Assembly (NCBI GenBank): GCA_022836615.1 | Contig: MU405303.1 | Coordinates: 1-64,000, forward strand | Length of the DNA stretch: 64,000 bases | Direction of reading: 5' to 3' | DNA from: Annulohypoxylon bovei var. microspora | Lineage: Eukaryota > Ascomycota > Sordariomycetes > Xylariales > Hypoxylaceae | In this document: in pieces, positions 11,387-21,730 of the stretch | How positions within the stretch are numbered: the first letter of the stretch is position 1 | Layout: the number at the start of each line of letters is the position of its first letter | Program-made: the position numbers and the translations under genes | The notes under the pieces: model-generated | The model's input: only the letters and a program-made list of their open reading frames with translations | Databases searched by the model: none | Told to the model about the DNA's origin: nothing

Positions 11387-12148
11387 GCAGCCTCCCACTA
11401 CGCCAAAGTCATGTTGCACTCCACGGACGAGATAAACCCAAATATAAACTTCTTCTTCGAGCATCGACTCCGAATTCAAGAGCATATGGAAAATACCTAT
11501 CCACACAGCATTTCCCAGCAGGGGTGTAACGAGTTTTTGTTACCCATATGCGCGAGTTGCAGGGACGACTCCTCCCTTTTAAGTCCACGTCGAAGCCCTA
11601 GGATCAGCAAGATCTCAAAACTGCAACGTGTTCGTAATACGAATCGTAGTCATCATTCTAAAATGGACAGATCGATTACTAGCCGTACGAACTACGGTGA
11701 AGATGATGGCGAAAATTTAATGAAAACTGGAGTCAGATGCGAAAAATTAATGATTCTCTCTGAACCCTTTGCAATGGAAGGCACCACATCAGTTCTCATA
11801 CCACCAAATGAAGAAGGCTGTCACCTTAACTTCTTGTCCAAGGAGTCAATTGAATATGCTATGGAAAACCACGGTATAAGAAATCTAACTCTGTATGGCC
11901 TGGGGGTAGCATTACTACAAATTGGGCTTTGGGATAGCATTCCGTGGGAAGATCATGTACAGGTTCGTAGGAAGGTAGCGCGCCTTTCCTGGCTCGGGAA
12001 GCGCTACCGGAATGCAACTAAGAAGTTGATTAACTGCGATTTTGGTTTAGCCACAGAGGAGTTACGTGACAGGAGCCTCCAGTCCGCCATCTTCAGAGAT
12101 ATGATAGGAGATCTAGAACAGTTGCTGTCGATATGCGAGCTTACTTAA

Positions 12149-13011
12149 TGTGGTAGTAGCTAGGTACGTATATTATAGTTATAAGGGGTGTTGAGATTAT
12201 GTACAAAGCCCCCTTATAAAAGGGAGAATTTCGCAGAGGGTCGGCAGTAGTAAAGCCGAGATATTAAGCCATATCGAGGATGTTCCGGGCGGCGAAATTG
12301 ACATCAATCAGATCAACAATCGTTGTTTCTGAAGGTGAGGGTGTTCGCAAGGTGGTTATTTCCTTCAAAATAACCCTCGTAAAGGGGATGCGATCACCCT
12401 CGGGTGTGACAATATCCCCTCCAACAGTCAATCAGAACTATAAGGCCAATTTGACGATGCGTGGATTGACATTATGTCCACCTCTCGAGACTCTAGCTGT
12501 GACTATGTCCAAACCCACTCCCGGTAGTGTAGCGGAGACGGACCGAGAACCCCCGCATGGTATAAAGAAGAAAAAGGATGAGTTTAATAATTTATATATT
12601 GATGCCTAGAAAATTACAGCACACGACCCGGTCTTGGCGTCGGTAGTCATCGTAATAGAGAAAAGATCGTGCCAGATTAGGATGGGAATGCCATGCCGGA
12701 CTTCTACTAAATCTGTCGACCTATAGAGACTTACGGTACAGGGGACAGGCGATAGGGACAAGAGGGAAACTCGTTTCTACCGGTACCGGGGTTATAAAGT
12801 GCAGATACTCTGATTAACCTTATACACACCAAGTCATTAAAAGCCGGGAATGGCCTGAAATTGGACAAGAGGTTGCTCGAGTCCTCCCGTTTCTTATATA
12901 CCTACCTACCCCGGGGGAACAGACAGCCTGAGAGTTTCTATACGATGTAAGTCACTAAACCCTCGATCGTCTAGGAACACAATACACTAGGAAGCAAAGG
13001 CCGCCCCGAAA
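12149..13011. other. intergenic, possible LTR remnant near 12189
   Basis: No convincing gene. A stretch from 12189 begins TGTTGAGATTATG and has TATAAAAGGG near 12216. TCAACA, the complement of TGTTGA, follows at 12313-12318, as at the ends of a Ty1/copia LTR. No matching target duplication is present. A 109-codon frame at 12280-12609 has no recognised domain. TTATAAAG at about 12793 and TTATATA near 12894 lie upstream of the next gene and could be its promoter. Confidence 0.35.
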
Positions 13012-14133
13012 ATGATGCATCTCGGACTTTCTGTCACCTACGCTCTGGCATTGGTGGCCGGTGCTTTGGCCGTCCCATCGCAACAGCTGGACACTCGCCA
13101 GCAGCCGTTTATGTCGACAGCCATCACCGACCATGCCGAGCCATGGGCGATCGCCTTCTTGCCCGATAACCGCATCCTCGTCACCGAGAGACGAGGCAAC
13201 CTGCTTCTCGTCGACCCGGCCACCAAGTCCAAGGGCACCATCACCGGTGTGCCCACCGTCGCCTACGGCGGTCAGGGCGGTCTCCACGACGTCGCCTTGC
13301 ACCCCGAATACGCCGAGAACAGTATTGTGTATATCAGCTACGCCGAAAGCGGCACTGGCGGGGCGGGTGGCGCAGTCGCGCGGGCCAAGCTGACGCTGGA
13401 CACCAACGGCGGCGGCGCGCTGTCCGGCCTCGAGGTCATCTGGCGCCACTCGGAGAAGGCCTCGGGCGGACTCCAGTTCGCCTGTCGCCTGCTCTTCGGC
13501 CCCGACGGCGCTCTGTGGATCTCGTCCGGCGAGATCAACCAGATGACCCCAGCACAGTCCATGACCAGCAACCTCGGCAAGGTGATCAAGCTGTACGAAA
13601 ACGGCACCGCCTTCGCGGGCAACCCGTTTGCCAGCCAAGGCGCCGTACAGGCGCAGATCTGGTCGCTGGGCCACCGCAACCCACTGGGCATCGACTGGGA
13701 CGCCGAGGGGCGTCTCTGGGAGGTCGAGATGGGGCCCATGGGCGGCGATGAGCTCAACCTGATCGAGTCGGGCGCCAACTACGGCTGGCCGGTCGTGTCC
13801 GAGGGCAGCCATTACGACGGCCGGACGATCCCCGCACACAGCACGCGCCCCGATATCGCGCCGCCCAAGGCCTTCTGGGTCCCCGTCATCTCCCCGGCCG
13901 GCTTGATCATCTACAAGGGCGACCTGTTTTCCAGCTGGAAGGGCAATGCCATCATCACCAGTCTCAGCTCACAATCAATTGTGCGCGTGACCATCACTGG
14001 TGACACGGCGAATGAGGCTCAGCGCATCTCAATGGGTAAGCGCATGCGCGGTATCCGAGAGGACAAGGACGGCGTCATCTGGGTGATCGAGGATGGTCCT
14101 AGCGGCCGGCTCTTGAAGCTTACCCCGAACTAA
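13012..14133 (+). CDS. secreted PQQ-type sugar dehydrogenase (GSDH/YliI-like beta-propeller)
   Basis: A six-bladed propeller protein of the soluble glucose/sorbosone dehydrogenase family, which oxidises aldoses with PQQ. One exon, 373 residues, with signal peptide MMHLGLSVTYALALVAGALAVP. Family motifs are EPWAIAFLPDNRILVTER, GQGGLHDVALHPEY, RLLFGPDGALWISSGE, WSLGHRNPLGIDWD and GPMGGDELNLIESGANYGWP. Two usually conserved histidines appear replaced: the one four residues before the Arg of RLLFGPDG, the catalytic base in soluble GDH, aligns with Gln155, and EHGP is EMGP at 239-242. The enzyme may therefore use another chemistry or be inactive. It has no intron and a strong G/C third-position bias unlike the genes on its left, so transfer from bacteria is possible. 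ATG at 13012 or 13015 is equivalent. Confidence 0.85.
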   Translation: MMHLGLSVTYALALVAGALAVPSQQLDTRQQPFMSTAITDHAEPWAIAFLPDNRILVTERRGNLLLVDPATKSKGTITGVPTVAYGGQGGLHDVALHPEYAENSIVYISYAESGTGGAGGAVARAKLTLDTNGGGALSGLEVIWRHSEKASGGLQFACRLLFGPDGALWISSGEINQMTPAQSMTSNLGKVIKLYENGTAFAGNPFASQGAVQAQIWSLGHRNPLGIDWDAEGRLWEVEMGPMGGDELNLIESGANYGWPVVSEGSHYDGRTIPAHSTRPDIAPPKAFWVPVISPAGLIIYKGDLFSSWKGNAIITSLSSQSIVRVTITGDTANEAQRISMGKRMRGIREDKDGVIWVIEDGPSGRLLKLTPN

Positions 14134-14805
14134 ACTTTGCGTTAGCGAGAGACTTGGGAGATTTGGGACCGCATGTACATAAGGTAGATTATATTGTCGT
14201 TTTTACGCGTTATAAAATCGGCGCATTTTACCTTGCAGCCTGTCGGTAGATGGCAACTTATCCTGTTCCAAGTGCCGGGAAACCTTATCTCAGCGAGCTC
14301 AGACTAAAAAAAAAAGCTTACGTAACAAAATGCCCGATTATTAATATGTATGTCTTAAGGTATAGTTACTACCTAGTTATAACTTAGTACATCAATAGAC
14401 CTGCGAAACTTATTAAAGTTAATCTTTTTAAGTTGAACATTACATTTTTAACATTTGCTATATTCTTGAAATTATATTCATCAACAAGATACACCTGCGA
14501 TTATTCTAACTTACCAAAGCGAAGGTGAAATTGTCAACGCTGAAGACTTTTCAATGTCTCATAGTACCTACCTACCTACATGTAGGTACTCTGCAGCAAC
14601 CCGATAAGCAAGTACCTTGTATCGAGTGACGCGTAATACAAGGTAAGCTAGTGAACCAGAACCACGTCGACGATGATCATGAGGTGAGGAAAGGAACTCC
14701 CAAACAACTTATTTACATTCTATTTTCCTTGTATGTATTTGTTTTTTTTTGTGCGCTTGATTGCTACCTGAACTCTAGACGAGAAACTCTTGACTACATC
14801 TGGTG
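14134..14805. other. intergenic, no gene seen
   Basis: AT-rich spacer between two plus-strand genes. It holds an imperfect palindrome of CCTA/TAGG units at 14563-14590 (AGTACCTACC ... GTAGGTACT). No other structure was recognised. Confidence 0.55.
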
Positions 14806-16419
14806 ATGATGATCCCAACTATTCCAAACCAGCTGGCAACGCTGTTGCTAGCGATGAGCTCGCTTGGTCTCAGCAGCGCTGGACCGCAGAAGAGCTTCCG
14901 CCCAACGCTCGACAGTGCCCGCGAGAATGGACCTCAAATCTTTAACTCTGTTCACGATGCGATGCGCGAATTCGGATCGGCCTTGCATCATAACGGGATG
15001 TCATTATATCCTGGAGTCATCCCAAAGGGCGTCCTCTTGTATCATGGAACTAATACCAAGGAGGTACCAAAGAGTTTTGAATGGCTCGCATTTGAGATAG
15101 AGCACGCGGAGGGCTTTGCTCGCGGTGGATGGAGACGCCCTAACAACACCGATGGAAAACCGCATCCAGGTCCCCCAGGTCCTCCTCCGATAGGCTTGGC
15201 AGTCCAGGACGAGCATCGCCCTCCTCCAGGCCCGATGGGAGAAGGTCACCTACATATCTACCAAGCACTGCGACCACTGAATGTGTTGTATATAGACGGT
15301 ATGGCGGCTGGTAAAACCGATATGGGGACGTTAGACACGCAGGATATCCTGCTAGCTGGCAACAGGAGCCACGTCTCTTTCGATGAAAGGTCAAGGGCCG
15401 ATAAATTATGCGCGCTGGCTCCAAAATGGAAGATCGATGGGTTTATCCGCATGGAACCCGGCTTCGAGATTATTTACTGCGACTTTACGGACGGTCTTGT
15501 GCTCATATCCGCCAACAAACGGCCGTCTATGGACGAGCCCGGCTCGGAGGATGGTAGAATTTCAGGATTTGAGTGGGCGAGGGCGGCTTCCCAACGTTAT
15601 AATGGCATCGGATCGTCGCGTGTCGTGCTCGACTACTCCTCTGTGGTCTCCGCATTTTTCTATCCGATCAATCTCACCAACCCGGATCCAAAGAGACCCG
15701 AGCTACCTAGATTACTAGGAGCGAGTGATGAAGAGATGGACGTCGTTAGGGAACACGTCGCCGAGTCGATAGCGAGATCGATATCACACCTGCGAGCCCC
15801 CATAGATTGGCAAGGAGTCTCGGATATGATCGTTACTCGATACGTCAAACGCCTACCCTTCATTGTCCAAACAGATTCAATCGACATCATAAAAGCTGAA
15901 GTGAACGGTCTATTAAATATATACATCGACTACGCTGAGAACGATGACGGGTTCGCAGGCGCACGGCAACGCTGCACAGAGTTCTTCCTCCAACCCGTCC
16001 AGCCGCGAACCTCGGAGGACAAACTCGTATACGCGGCGTTCGAGAATACAACCGGCACTATCTGCGCCGCGCTGTTCAAAGCCCGGGAGCTGGTCGTCGA
16101 GGACCCGGAAGTGGATGAGTCAGCAGCGATGCACGCTGCTAAGCAAGTCATTGGTGGGCTGATGGAAACCCTGAGCTGGTCGAATTGGAAAGAATGTGGC
16201 GTGTGCCAACCCGATGAGGTTTGTTTCGTTGCTATGTGGCCAATGGGCAACGAAGAAGACCACGAAAAACCTAGCTGTTTAAACTACACAGCCATCGCCG
16301 GCCGTAACAATTACTGGAGGTTCTCGGGAGCTCCTCACGGGTCACCGCCGCCGCCACCAGCGGTCTGTGCGAATGGACATCCATGTAGAGAGCACGAGGA
16401 CTTGGGGGAGGAGCTATGA
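14806..16419 (+). CDS. secreted conserved fungal protein with a possible ART-like H-E pattern
   Basis: A single-exon protein of 537 residues with a signal peptide (about 1-26, ending LGLSSA). I do not know a named family. Three segments recall the ADP-ribosyltransferase fold: GVLLYHGT at about 75-82, FEWLAFEIEHAEGFAR at 91-106 where ART proteins have their second motif, and GFEIIYCDF where they have the catalytic acidic strand. A proline-rich insert (PGPPGPPPIG) lies near 125. The C-terminal half has cysteines in CGVCQPDE, suggesting disulphides. The start ATG at 14806 is followed by a second ATG; a GTG three bases before it is not used as a start in fungi. The activity is inference; conserved extracellular protein of unknown function is the safe name. 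Confidence 0.78.
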   Translation: MMIPTIPNQLATLLLAMSSLGLSSAGPQKSFRPTLDSARENGPQIFNSVHDAMREFGSALHHNGMSLYPGVIPKGVLLYHGTNTKEVPKSFEWLAFEIEHAEGFARGGWRRPNNTDGKPHPGPPGPPPIGLAVQDEHRPPPGPMGEGHLHIYQALRPLNVLYIDGMAAGKTDMGTLDTQDILLAGNRSHVSFDERSRADKLCALAPKWKIDGFIRMEPGFEIIYCDFTDGLVLISANKRPSMDEPGSEDGRISGFEWARAASQRYNGIGSSRVVLDYSSVVSAFFYPINLTNPDPKRPELPRLLGASDEEMDVVREHVAESIARSISHLRAPIDWQGVSDMIVTRYVKRLPFIVQTDSIDIIKAEVNGLLNIYIDYAENDDGFAGARQRCTEFFLQPVQPRTSEDKLVYAAFENTTGTICAALFKARELVVEDPEVDESAAMHAAKQVIGGLMETLSWSNWKECGVCQPDEVCFVAMWPMGNEEDHEKPSCLNYTAIAGRNNYWRFSGAPHGSPPPPPAVCANGHPCREHEDLGEEL

Positions 16420-17613
16420 TGGTGAGGATGACAGACAAATCAAGATACCCCTGAAGGCCCGGAAACTAACCGACCCTTCCTTTCACATTTCCTTGACAGG
16501 CCCATCCACGGTCCTAGCAACCAGTCACTAGGTGTCACGACATTTTGGTATTGAAGCTAGCTATTTGGCTAGCGATGAACCGTAACGAGGAGAAATATTT
16601 GTTTGTGATTGCCACCAAGCGATGATCAATCAGTCATATCTTGACACGATAGGCCGGCGTTTTGCGAGCCTCATGTTTATATGTCCTGGCCATCATTTCG
16701 ATGGCCCCTTTTATAGTAGATGCAAGTAGGTATACTGTTTTTGGGATTGCCTCTGCTTAAAGCGGAGATTGAAGCCAGCTATTTGGAGGATATCCGTTGA
16801 ATAACATTCTATCAATTACCTAGGTTATTTGCCTACCTAGTTCCACTACCTCTCTCATCGTCATGTCAAGATGAGTTCGGTTGAGAGGGTACATGCCTAC
16901 CTGACATAGAGATAGCCTTCGTATTGTTCGTATTGTTCGTGGTAGAAATACGAATTGGCACGCGTTTTCTCAGTTCCTCGGGCGCAGTTTTTGAGACAAA
17001 GATTACGATCGCCATAAGCCACCACGGTAAATACTCTTATCTCTGGCGCAATGTGGCCATGGAGTTCAAGTTTAACTCAACCTTGGTATCTGCCGTGAGA
17101 TATCCAGTTGATAGATGAAGTTCTAATTACCTAATCATCAATTGCAACTCTTAAGACCCAGGTCCGGATGACGAAGCATCTAAGCCGACAAGAGTTTAAC
17201 GTCACGCGTAGAACTGCCCGAATTGGTTTATCAGTGGACCAGAGCTAAGGACCACGGGTGTATCTAGTGTAATCGATACCGTACCTGAACGCGACGGCGA
17301 GCTTCTCGAAATCGCCTAGCCCCGCGCGAAAAAGCCAAGGATCGCACCGCAGTGCAGATCGCGGAGTTGAGATATCGGAAATCATATCCCAGGCTGCACA
17401 GCTCTCAGGTGAGTTCGGTCAGCTCCCGCTACCGCGGCAATCTTACTTATCAGCCGTAGGGCAATGCGATATGCTGTGATATGTATAAAATGTTGTTGTT
17501 GTCATTCCTTTTACCTATTTGCTGGAAAAGTGATGTGCCTGTTACACTTCACCAGCACAGCAGAAACGGCCCGTCATAATAACTTTTTATTGTGAGGACG
17601 TCAATACATCGCG
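16420..17613. other. intergenic, no gene seen
   Basis: A 1.2 kb spacer between two plus-strand genes. Short frames (for example 16924-17118) have no domain or codon pattern that supports coding. Includes the promoter of the amine oxidase, with GTATAAAATG at about 17483. Confidence 0.5.
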
Positions 17614-19534
17614 ATGAGATATACGGACCGGCGATTACTCGCCGCGTGTTTCGCGTTCGTCGCGCCTCTCGGATGTTCTGCTGGAGTGGCAGCGCGTGGC
17701 GGGAACAAGGCGACTGAGTGCCGCAAAACGACTGTTGCAATTCTCGGCGCGGGAGTTGCCGGTATTACAGCCGCTCAGGCGCTGTCGAATGCGTCGGTCT
17801 CGGATTTCCTAATTGTCGAGCGCAATGACTATATCGGAGGTCGCGGTATGTCTAAAGTCTCGTATTTATCTACTATTCTATTATAACACTTATTTTAAAA
17901 AGTCTATGTTATGAAAATCGCATTGAACACCAAATGAAACCTGGCTGACTTCAATGCTGAAATCTAGTGGCCCATACAACATTCGGGACAAAGCCCGACG
18001 GCACTCCTTACGTAGTAGAGCTCGGCGCGAACTGGGTCCAGGGCCTCGGTTCTGAGGGTGGCCCGGAAAATCCCATATGGACGCTGGCGAAGAAGTACGG
18101 CGTGGACAACACCTACTCTAACTACAGCTCCATCCTGACGTACGACGAGACCGGCGCCACCGACTACAGCGATCTGTTCGACCCGTTCGAGGACTCGTAC
18201 GGCACGATGGAGCAGGACGCCGGGTACATCCTCACAGAAAACCTGCAGGACACGAGCGTGCGCGCCGGCCTAAGCCTCGCTGGCTGGAAGCCCAAGAAGG
18301 ACATGCATGCTCAGGCTCTCGAGTGGTGGGAGTGGGATTGGGAGACCGCTTGGCCGCCCGAGCAGAGCGGGCTGGTGTTCGGTGTCACGGGGTACAATCT
18401 GACGTACTACCAGTACAGCGATGCGAATAACTTCGTGTGGGACCAGAGAGGTTTCAATACGTTCGTGATCGGGGAGGCGAATGAGTTCCTCAAGAAGAAT
18501 GACCCGAGGCTTTTGCTGGAGACTATCGTGAAAACGATCTCGTATGGCCCCGAGGGTGTCATTGTTCAGCTTGATGGTGGTGGTTGCATTGAAGCTCAAC
18601 GTTAGTTACTGACCCTTCGCTTTTCCTTCTTCACTTCACAATCTTGCAACTCGGAAATTTCCTAGTTGCGGGCGCATTTGGTGGCGTTTTACTAATTCAG
18701 AAGACTGCAGACGCTATTGCGACATTTTCTGTCGGAGTCCTGCAGAATGAAGTAGTTGAATTCGACCCGCCACTGCCACGATGGAAGCGCGAGGCAATCG
18801 AGCAATTCCAGATGGGCACATACACCAAGATCTTCCTCCAGTTCAACGAAACCTTCTGGGATCGAGATACTCAGTTCTTCCTGTATGCCGACAACGAAAC
18901 CCGGGGTTATTATCCCGTGTGGCAGTCGCTCTCGGCCCCAGGCTTCATGGAGGAATCCAACATCATCTTTGTAACTGTGGTCGGCGATAAATCTTACCGA
19001 GTTGAGCAGCAATCGGACGAGGTGACGAAAGCAGAGGTCATGGCAGTTCTCCGGGACATGCTCCCCGACGTAGACATCCCAGACCCGATCGCCTTCATGT
19101 ACCCGCGATGGAGCACAGAAGAGTAAGTTCCGCAGACGTAAACCCCAAATTCCTAAAAAAAATAAAAATCATAACTAACCGTTTTGTGAAGGTGGGCCTA
19201 TGGCTCTTACAGCAACTGGCCGGTCGGCATGACGCTAGAGAAACACCAGAATCTGCGCGCCAACCTAGACCGGCTCTGGTTCGCCGGTGAGGCCACTTCG
19301 GCGCAATACTACGGGTTCCTGCACGGAGCCTGGTTCGAGGGCCGCGACGTAGGGGAGCGCGTTGCTGGTTTAGTTAAGAAGAGTAAGAACCACGAATGCG
19401 ATAGTAATTCCACGATAGGCTGTGGGGTGATGCCGAACTACCAAGTACTCCACGGGACAACCTCCCTTAAGGAATACACTGTGGCCAACGGGTGGCCAGT
19501 AAGTAGTTTCCTAACATACGGTTATGAAGAGTAA
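17614..19534 (+). CDS. secreted FAD-dependent polyamine/amine oxidase
   Basis: A flavin amine oxidase that oxidises polyamines or related amines, releasing hydrogen peroxide. Exons are 17614-17845, 17968-18600, 18711-19122 and 19192-19534; all phases agree, giving 539 residues. An N-terminal hydrophobic signal (LLAACFAFVAPLGCSAGVAA) points to secretion. The FAD Rossmann motif AILGAGVAGITAAQAL is followed by the acidic ribose-binding residue in IVERNDYIGGRG. The substrate-side motif ELGANWVQG, the AIATFSVGVLQ segment and the C-terminal FAD loop LWFAGEATSAQYYGFLHGAWFEG are all present. The tail after that loop contains two cysteines. It looks intact. Neighbours do not suggest a shared pathway. 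Confidence 0.94.
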
Positions 19535-19699
19535 AAATCATGTGTTAGAAACCATATTTGTAATAATATAATTGTACCACCCAAACCTGCCAAACATACT
19601 AATTCGTTTGGTAATATCACCAAACTTGACGGTTTTCTAGACAGTGGAAACGATGCCTGTAGACAGTGAGGGGCACTACCTATAATGCACCGTGTGGCG

Positions 19700-20671
19700 T
19701 TATTTCCCCTCCGCCCAAAATCGATCCAATGCCTCCTGTCTTACCTCCCAACCCCAGTGGTGGCAGGTTTGGTGAACTACAGGGCTCACATCTCCCGTGT
19801 GTTCCTCGTCCTCATCGTCTCCCTCGTCAGTCACGCTCCGTATGCCCATCTGCACGTATTTCTTAAGCAACGTCCTACGCCACCGCCCAGTCTCCCCAAC
19901 ACACTTTCTCCACCGGCCGATCTGGCGGTCGTCGTCTGCACAGCGCCGCCCCATCCAGAAACGGCAGTACCACTGGAACCAGCCGCGGATGTCGTAATCG
20001 TGAGCGATCCACCCGGCGGATTCCCACTCCTCAATAGACTGCCCGCACGCAACCCCGTACTTGTTGATTTCGGGGTCGTATGTCTCGCTAGCGAGATACT
20101 TCTGCACGTCAAGGCCTGAGGTCCACGATGCGGGTAGCTCTCTCCAGTCTTCGGAAATAGTGGTGCGCAGGTGTCGCGAGTACAGCGGTCTCCAGTAAGT
20201 GCCGCCAAATGAGCCCTCGCGGATTATATCCTCGGGGGACTTGTTAGGAGTAAATAAAGGATGCGATTCGAAGTGGTAGTTCCCTTCCACATCACGCGTG
20301 GGAGCAGCTGCCACTGAGGCCCATGAAGACCAACTCGCGATTAAGGTCTCGAGATCTTCGCTAAGCGATGGCTGCGGACTAGGACTCCTAACAACAGGCG
20401 CGCCTATGCGAGACTTTCGCTTTGGTAAAGGCAGGTTATCTTGGACATCTTCATTGTAAACTGGCTGCGTTGGTGCACTTGCAATTCGGGCTGATGTTCG
20501 TGTAGGTTGGCCGGTGTGAATCTTGCGACGTTTTGCAGCGCGCTGTTTCCGACCTTTGCTCTTCCTTTTTACTTCGTTCTGGGCAATAAAGTCATCCTGG
20601 AGCCCAAGATCCTTTACGAGTGCCCCATTACGCTTAATATTTTCTAGTCGGCGAGCTTCGTATCCAGCCAT
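19700..20671 (-). CDS. conserved fungal protein, unknown function
   Basis: A single-exon frame of 323 residues beginning MAGYEARRLENIKRNGALVKDLGL, a start also seen in other nuclear fungal proteins. A basic stretch KRKSKGRKQRAAKRRK at about 35-50 is a probable nuclear localisation signal. The C-terminal half carries an aromatic-rich block that I recognise as widely conserved in fungi but unnamed: FGGTYWRPLYSRHL, DPEINKYGVACGQSIEEWESAGWI, then GWFQWYCRFWMGRR and RQIGRWRKCVGETGRWRR. The middle is serine/proline-rich and probably disordered. The basic, tryptophan-rich C-terminus suggests nucleic-acid or chromatin contact, which is inference only. It ends 165 bases from the convergent amine oxidase gene. 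Confidence 0.85.
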   Translation of the reverse strand: MAGYEARRLENIKRNGALVKDLGLQDDFIAQNEVKRKSKGRKQRAAKRRKIHTGQPTRTSARIASAPTQPVYNEDVQDNLPLPKRKSRIGAPVVRSPSPQPSLSEDLETLIASWSSWASVAAAPTRDVEGNYHFESHPLFTPNKSPEDIIREGSFGGTYWRPLYSRHLRTTISEDWRELPASWTSGLDVQKYLASETYDPEINKYGVACGQSIEEWESAGWIAHDYDIRGWFQWYCRFWMGRRCADDDRQIGRWRKCVGETGRWRRTLLKKYVQMGIRSVTDEGDDEDEEHTGDVSPVVHQTCHHWGWEVRQEALDRFWAEGK

Positions 20672-21730
20672 GGTAAGGTATATACCTAGGTATTTATGTT
20701 TATTTCAGTTGTTAAGGTGAAAACATAGCACGATATTAAGGTCAGTAGAATGTGCTTTTTGTTAACGGCCGAATACGTCATTCCTTAGAATAGTAACGCT
20801 AGCTAGCGGATTTTAGACTGTTGGTTGTTAATTGGACGTTAGGCACATAAGGATTTCCTAATAAGACATAACATCTTAAACCTGATTGGTTGCTATTGTT
20901 TTGCAATGTCATTGTTAAACAAACAGATGGTAATTGAGAAATCAAAGGCATAGAAAATTATTCATATGCCTTGCACTTATTTATAAATAGTTGTTCATAG
21001 CGTAGAATATCTCATTAATAAGATCATTTACTTATAATAAGTTATCTAAGTTAAGTTCTTATAGGGATTATATATCATGATTACTTAGTGAACTTTTGAG
21101 GTTATTTGACAAATCACTTTTAAGCTATACTTGTACCAACTTTCTTAGGTGCCTGCTAGGTGCCCAATAACCATAGTTACTTTGATTATGGTCTAGAAAA
21201 TTTCTACCTTTCTTTTACTAATTCAAAATTTCGATAAAAAGGGAACAGTAACTCACGTTGGTAGATAAGTTAATAAGGATATATTTTGTAAACATCTCTA
21301 TCATTATTAACATCATGTTCTACCCCGTCACCATACCAACCGTTGGCTACCCACTCAGCCCACTGTAGGTCAAAAATAGGCTTTTACTTTTAGTTGTCTA
21401 GGTACCCGAAACAAGCACTGATAAGGCCCGTGCGACCCGTACCAGTGGGTTATTTAGCATCTCCAACCTGCACAACCTTGAAGCTTTCTTTACATCCCAC
21501 ATACTTCCAACATTTTGCCAATGTTCATTCAAGAAGTGAAATAATTAAAATGCAAAACTTTACCAAATTCACTTTTGAACTACTAAGACATAGCTTTCAA
21601 AGCTCTGGTCGCGTCGACTTTTTTAAGTTTCTTTTCAATTACATCAGCTATCCGCCCGTCTCTTACACTTTAATCAATACCACATTCCTATTAGCTACGC
21701 CTGTATCAGTCATCACTAGCAAGGACAAGG
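20672..21730. other. divergent intergenic region, AT-rich
   Basis: Spacer between two divergent genes, so it contains both promoters. It is markedly AT-rich (20780-21350). A frame at 21394-21741 overlaps the CorA start and has no domain. No binding site could be assigned. Confidence 0.5.

Larger units (their letters stand above)
10020..12148 (+). pseudogene. DUF7580-type fungal protein, interrupted by a hAT-type MITE
   Basis: The translation follows the layout of the fungal DUF7580 proteins (often beside prion/HeLo-type modules). It has a helical segment VRVKLMIQGDSFRDELHLLLLQ, then WQAKELEEKLRFYLGSKYGSFEQTIKEI, a basic helix KSTVDAIRIAFKKNDYIESVKTLKEST, and a C-terminal part LTLYGLGVALLQIGLWD that resembles a degenerate kinase C-lobe. 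Exons are 10020-10314 and 10356-12148; the 41-base intron is short but in phase. At 10598 a 781-base element enters and gives a stop at 10628-10630. Removing the element and one duplicate (789 bases) joins Cys-Asn-Asn-Ser to Ala-Ala-Ser-His in frame. The usual first 30-50 residues of the family were not found upstream, so the 5' end may also be lost. Function unknown. Confidence 0.72.

Noticed and set aside
12280..12609. 109-codon frame after the DUF7580-like gene
   Set aside because: No recognised protein pattern; it overlaps the end of a possible LTR remnant.
12955..13839. 294-codon minus frame
   Set aside because: Shadow of the GC-rich sugar dehydrogenase gene on the opposite strand.
16924..17118. 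64-codon frame before the amine oxidase
   Set aside because: No protein character or splice support.
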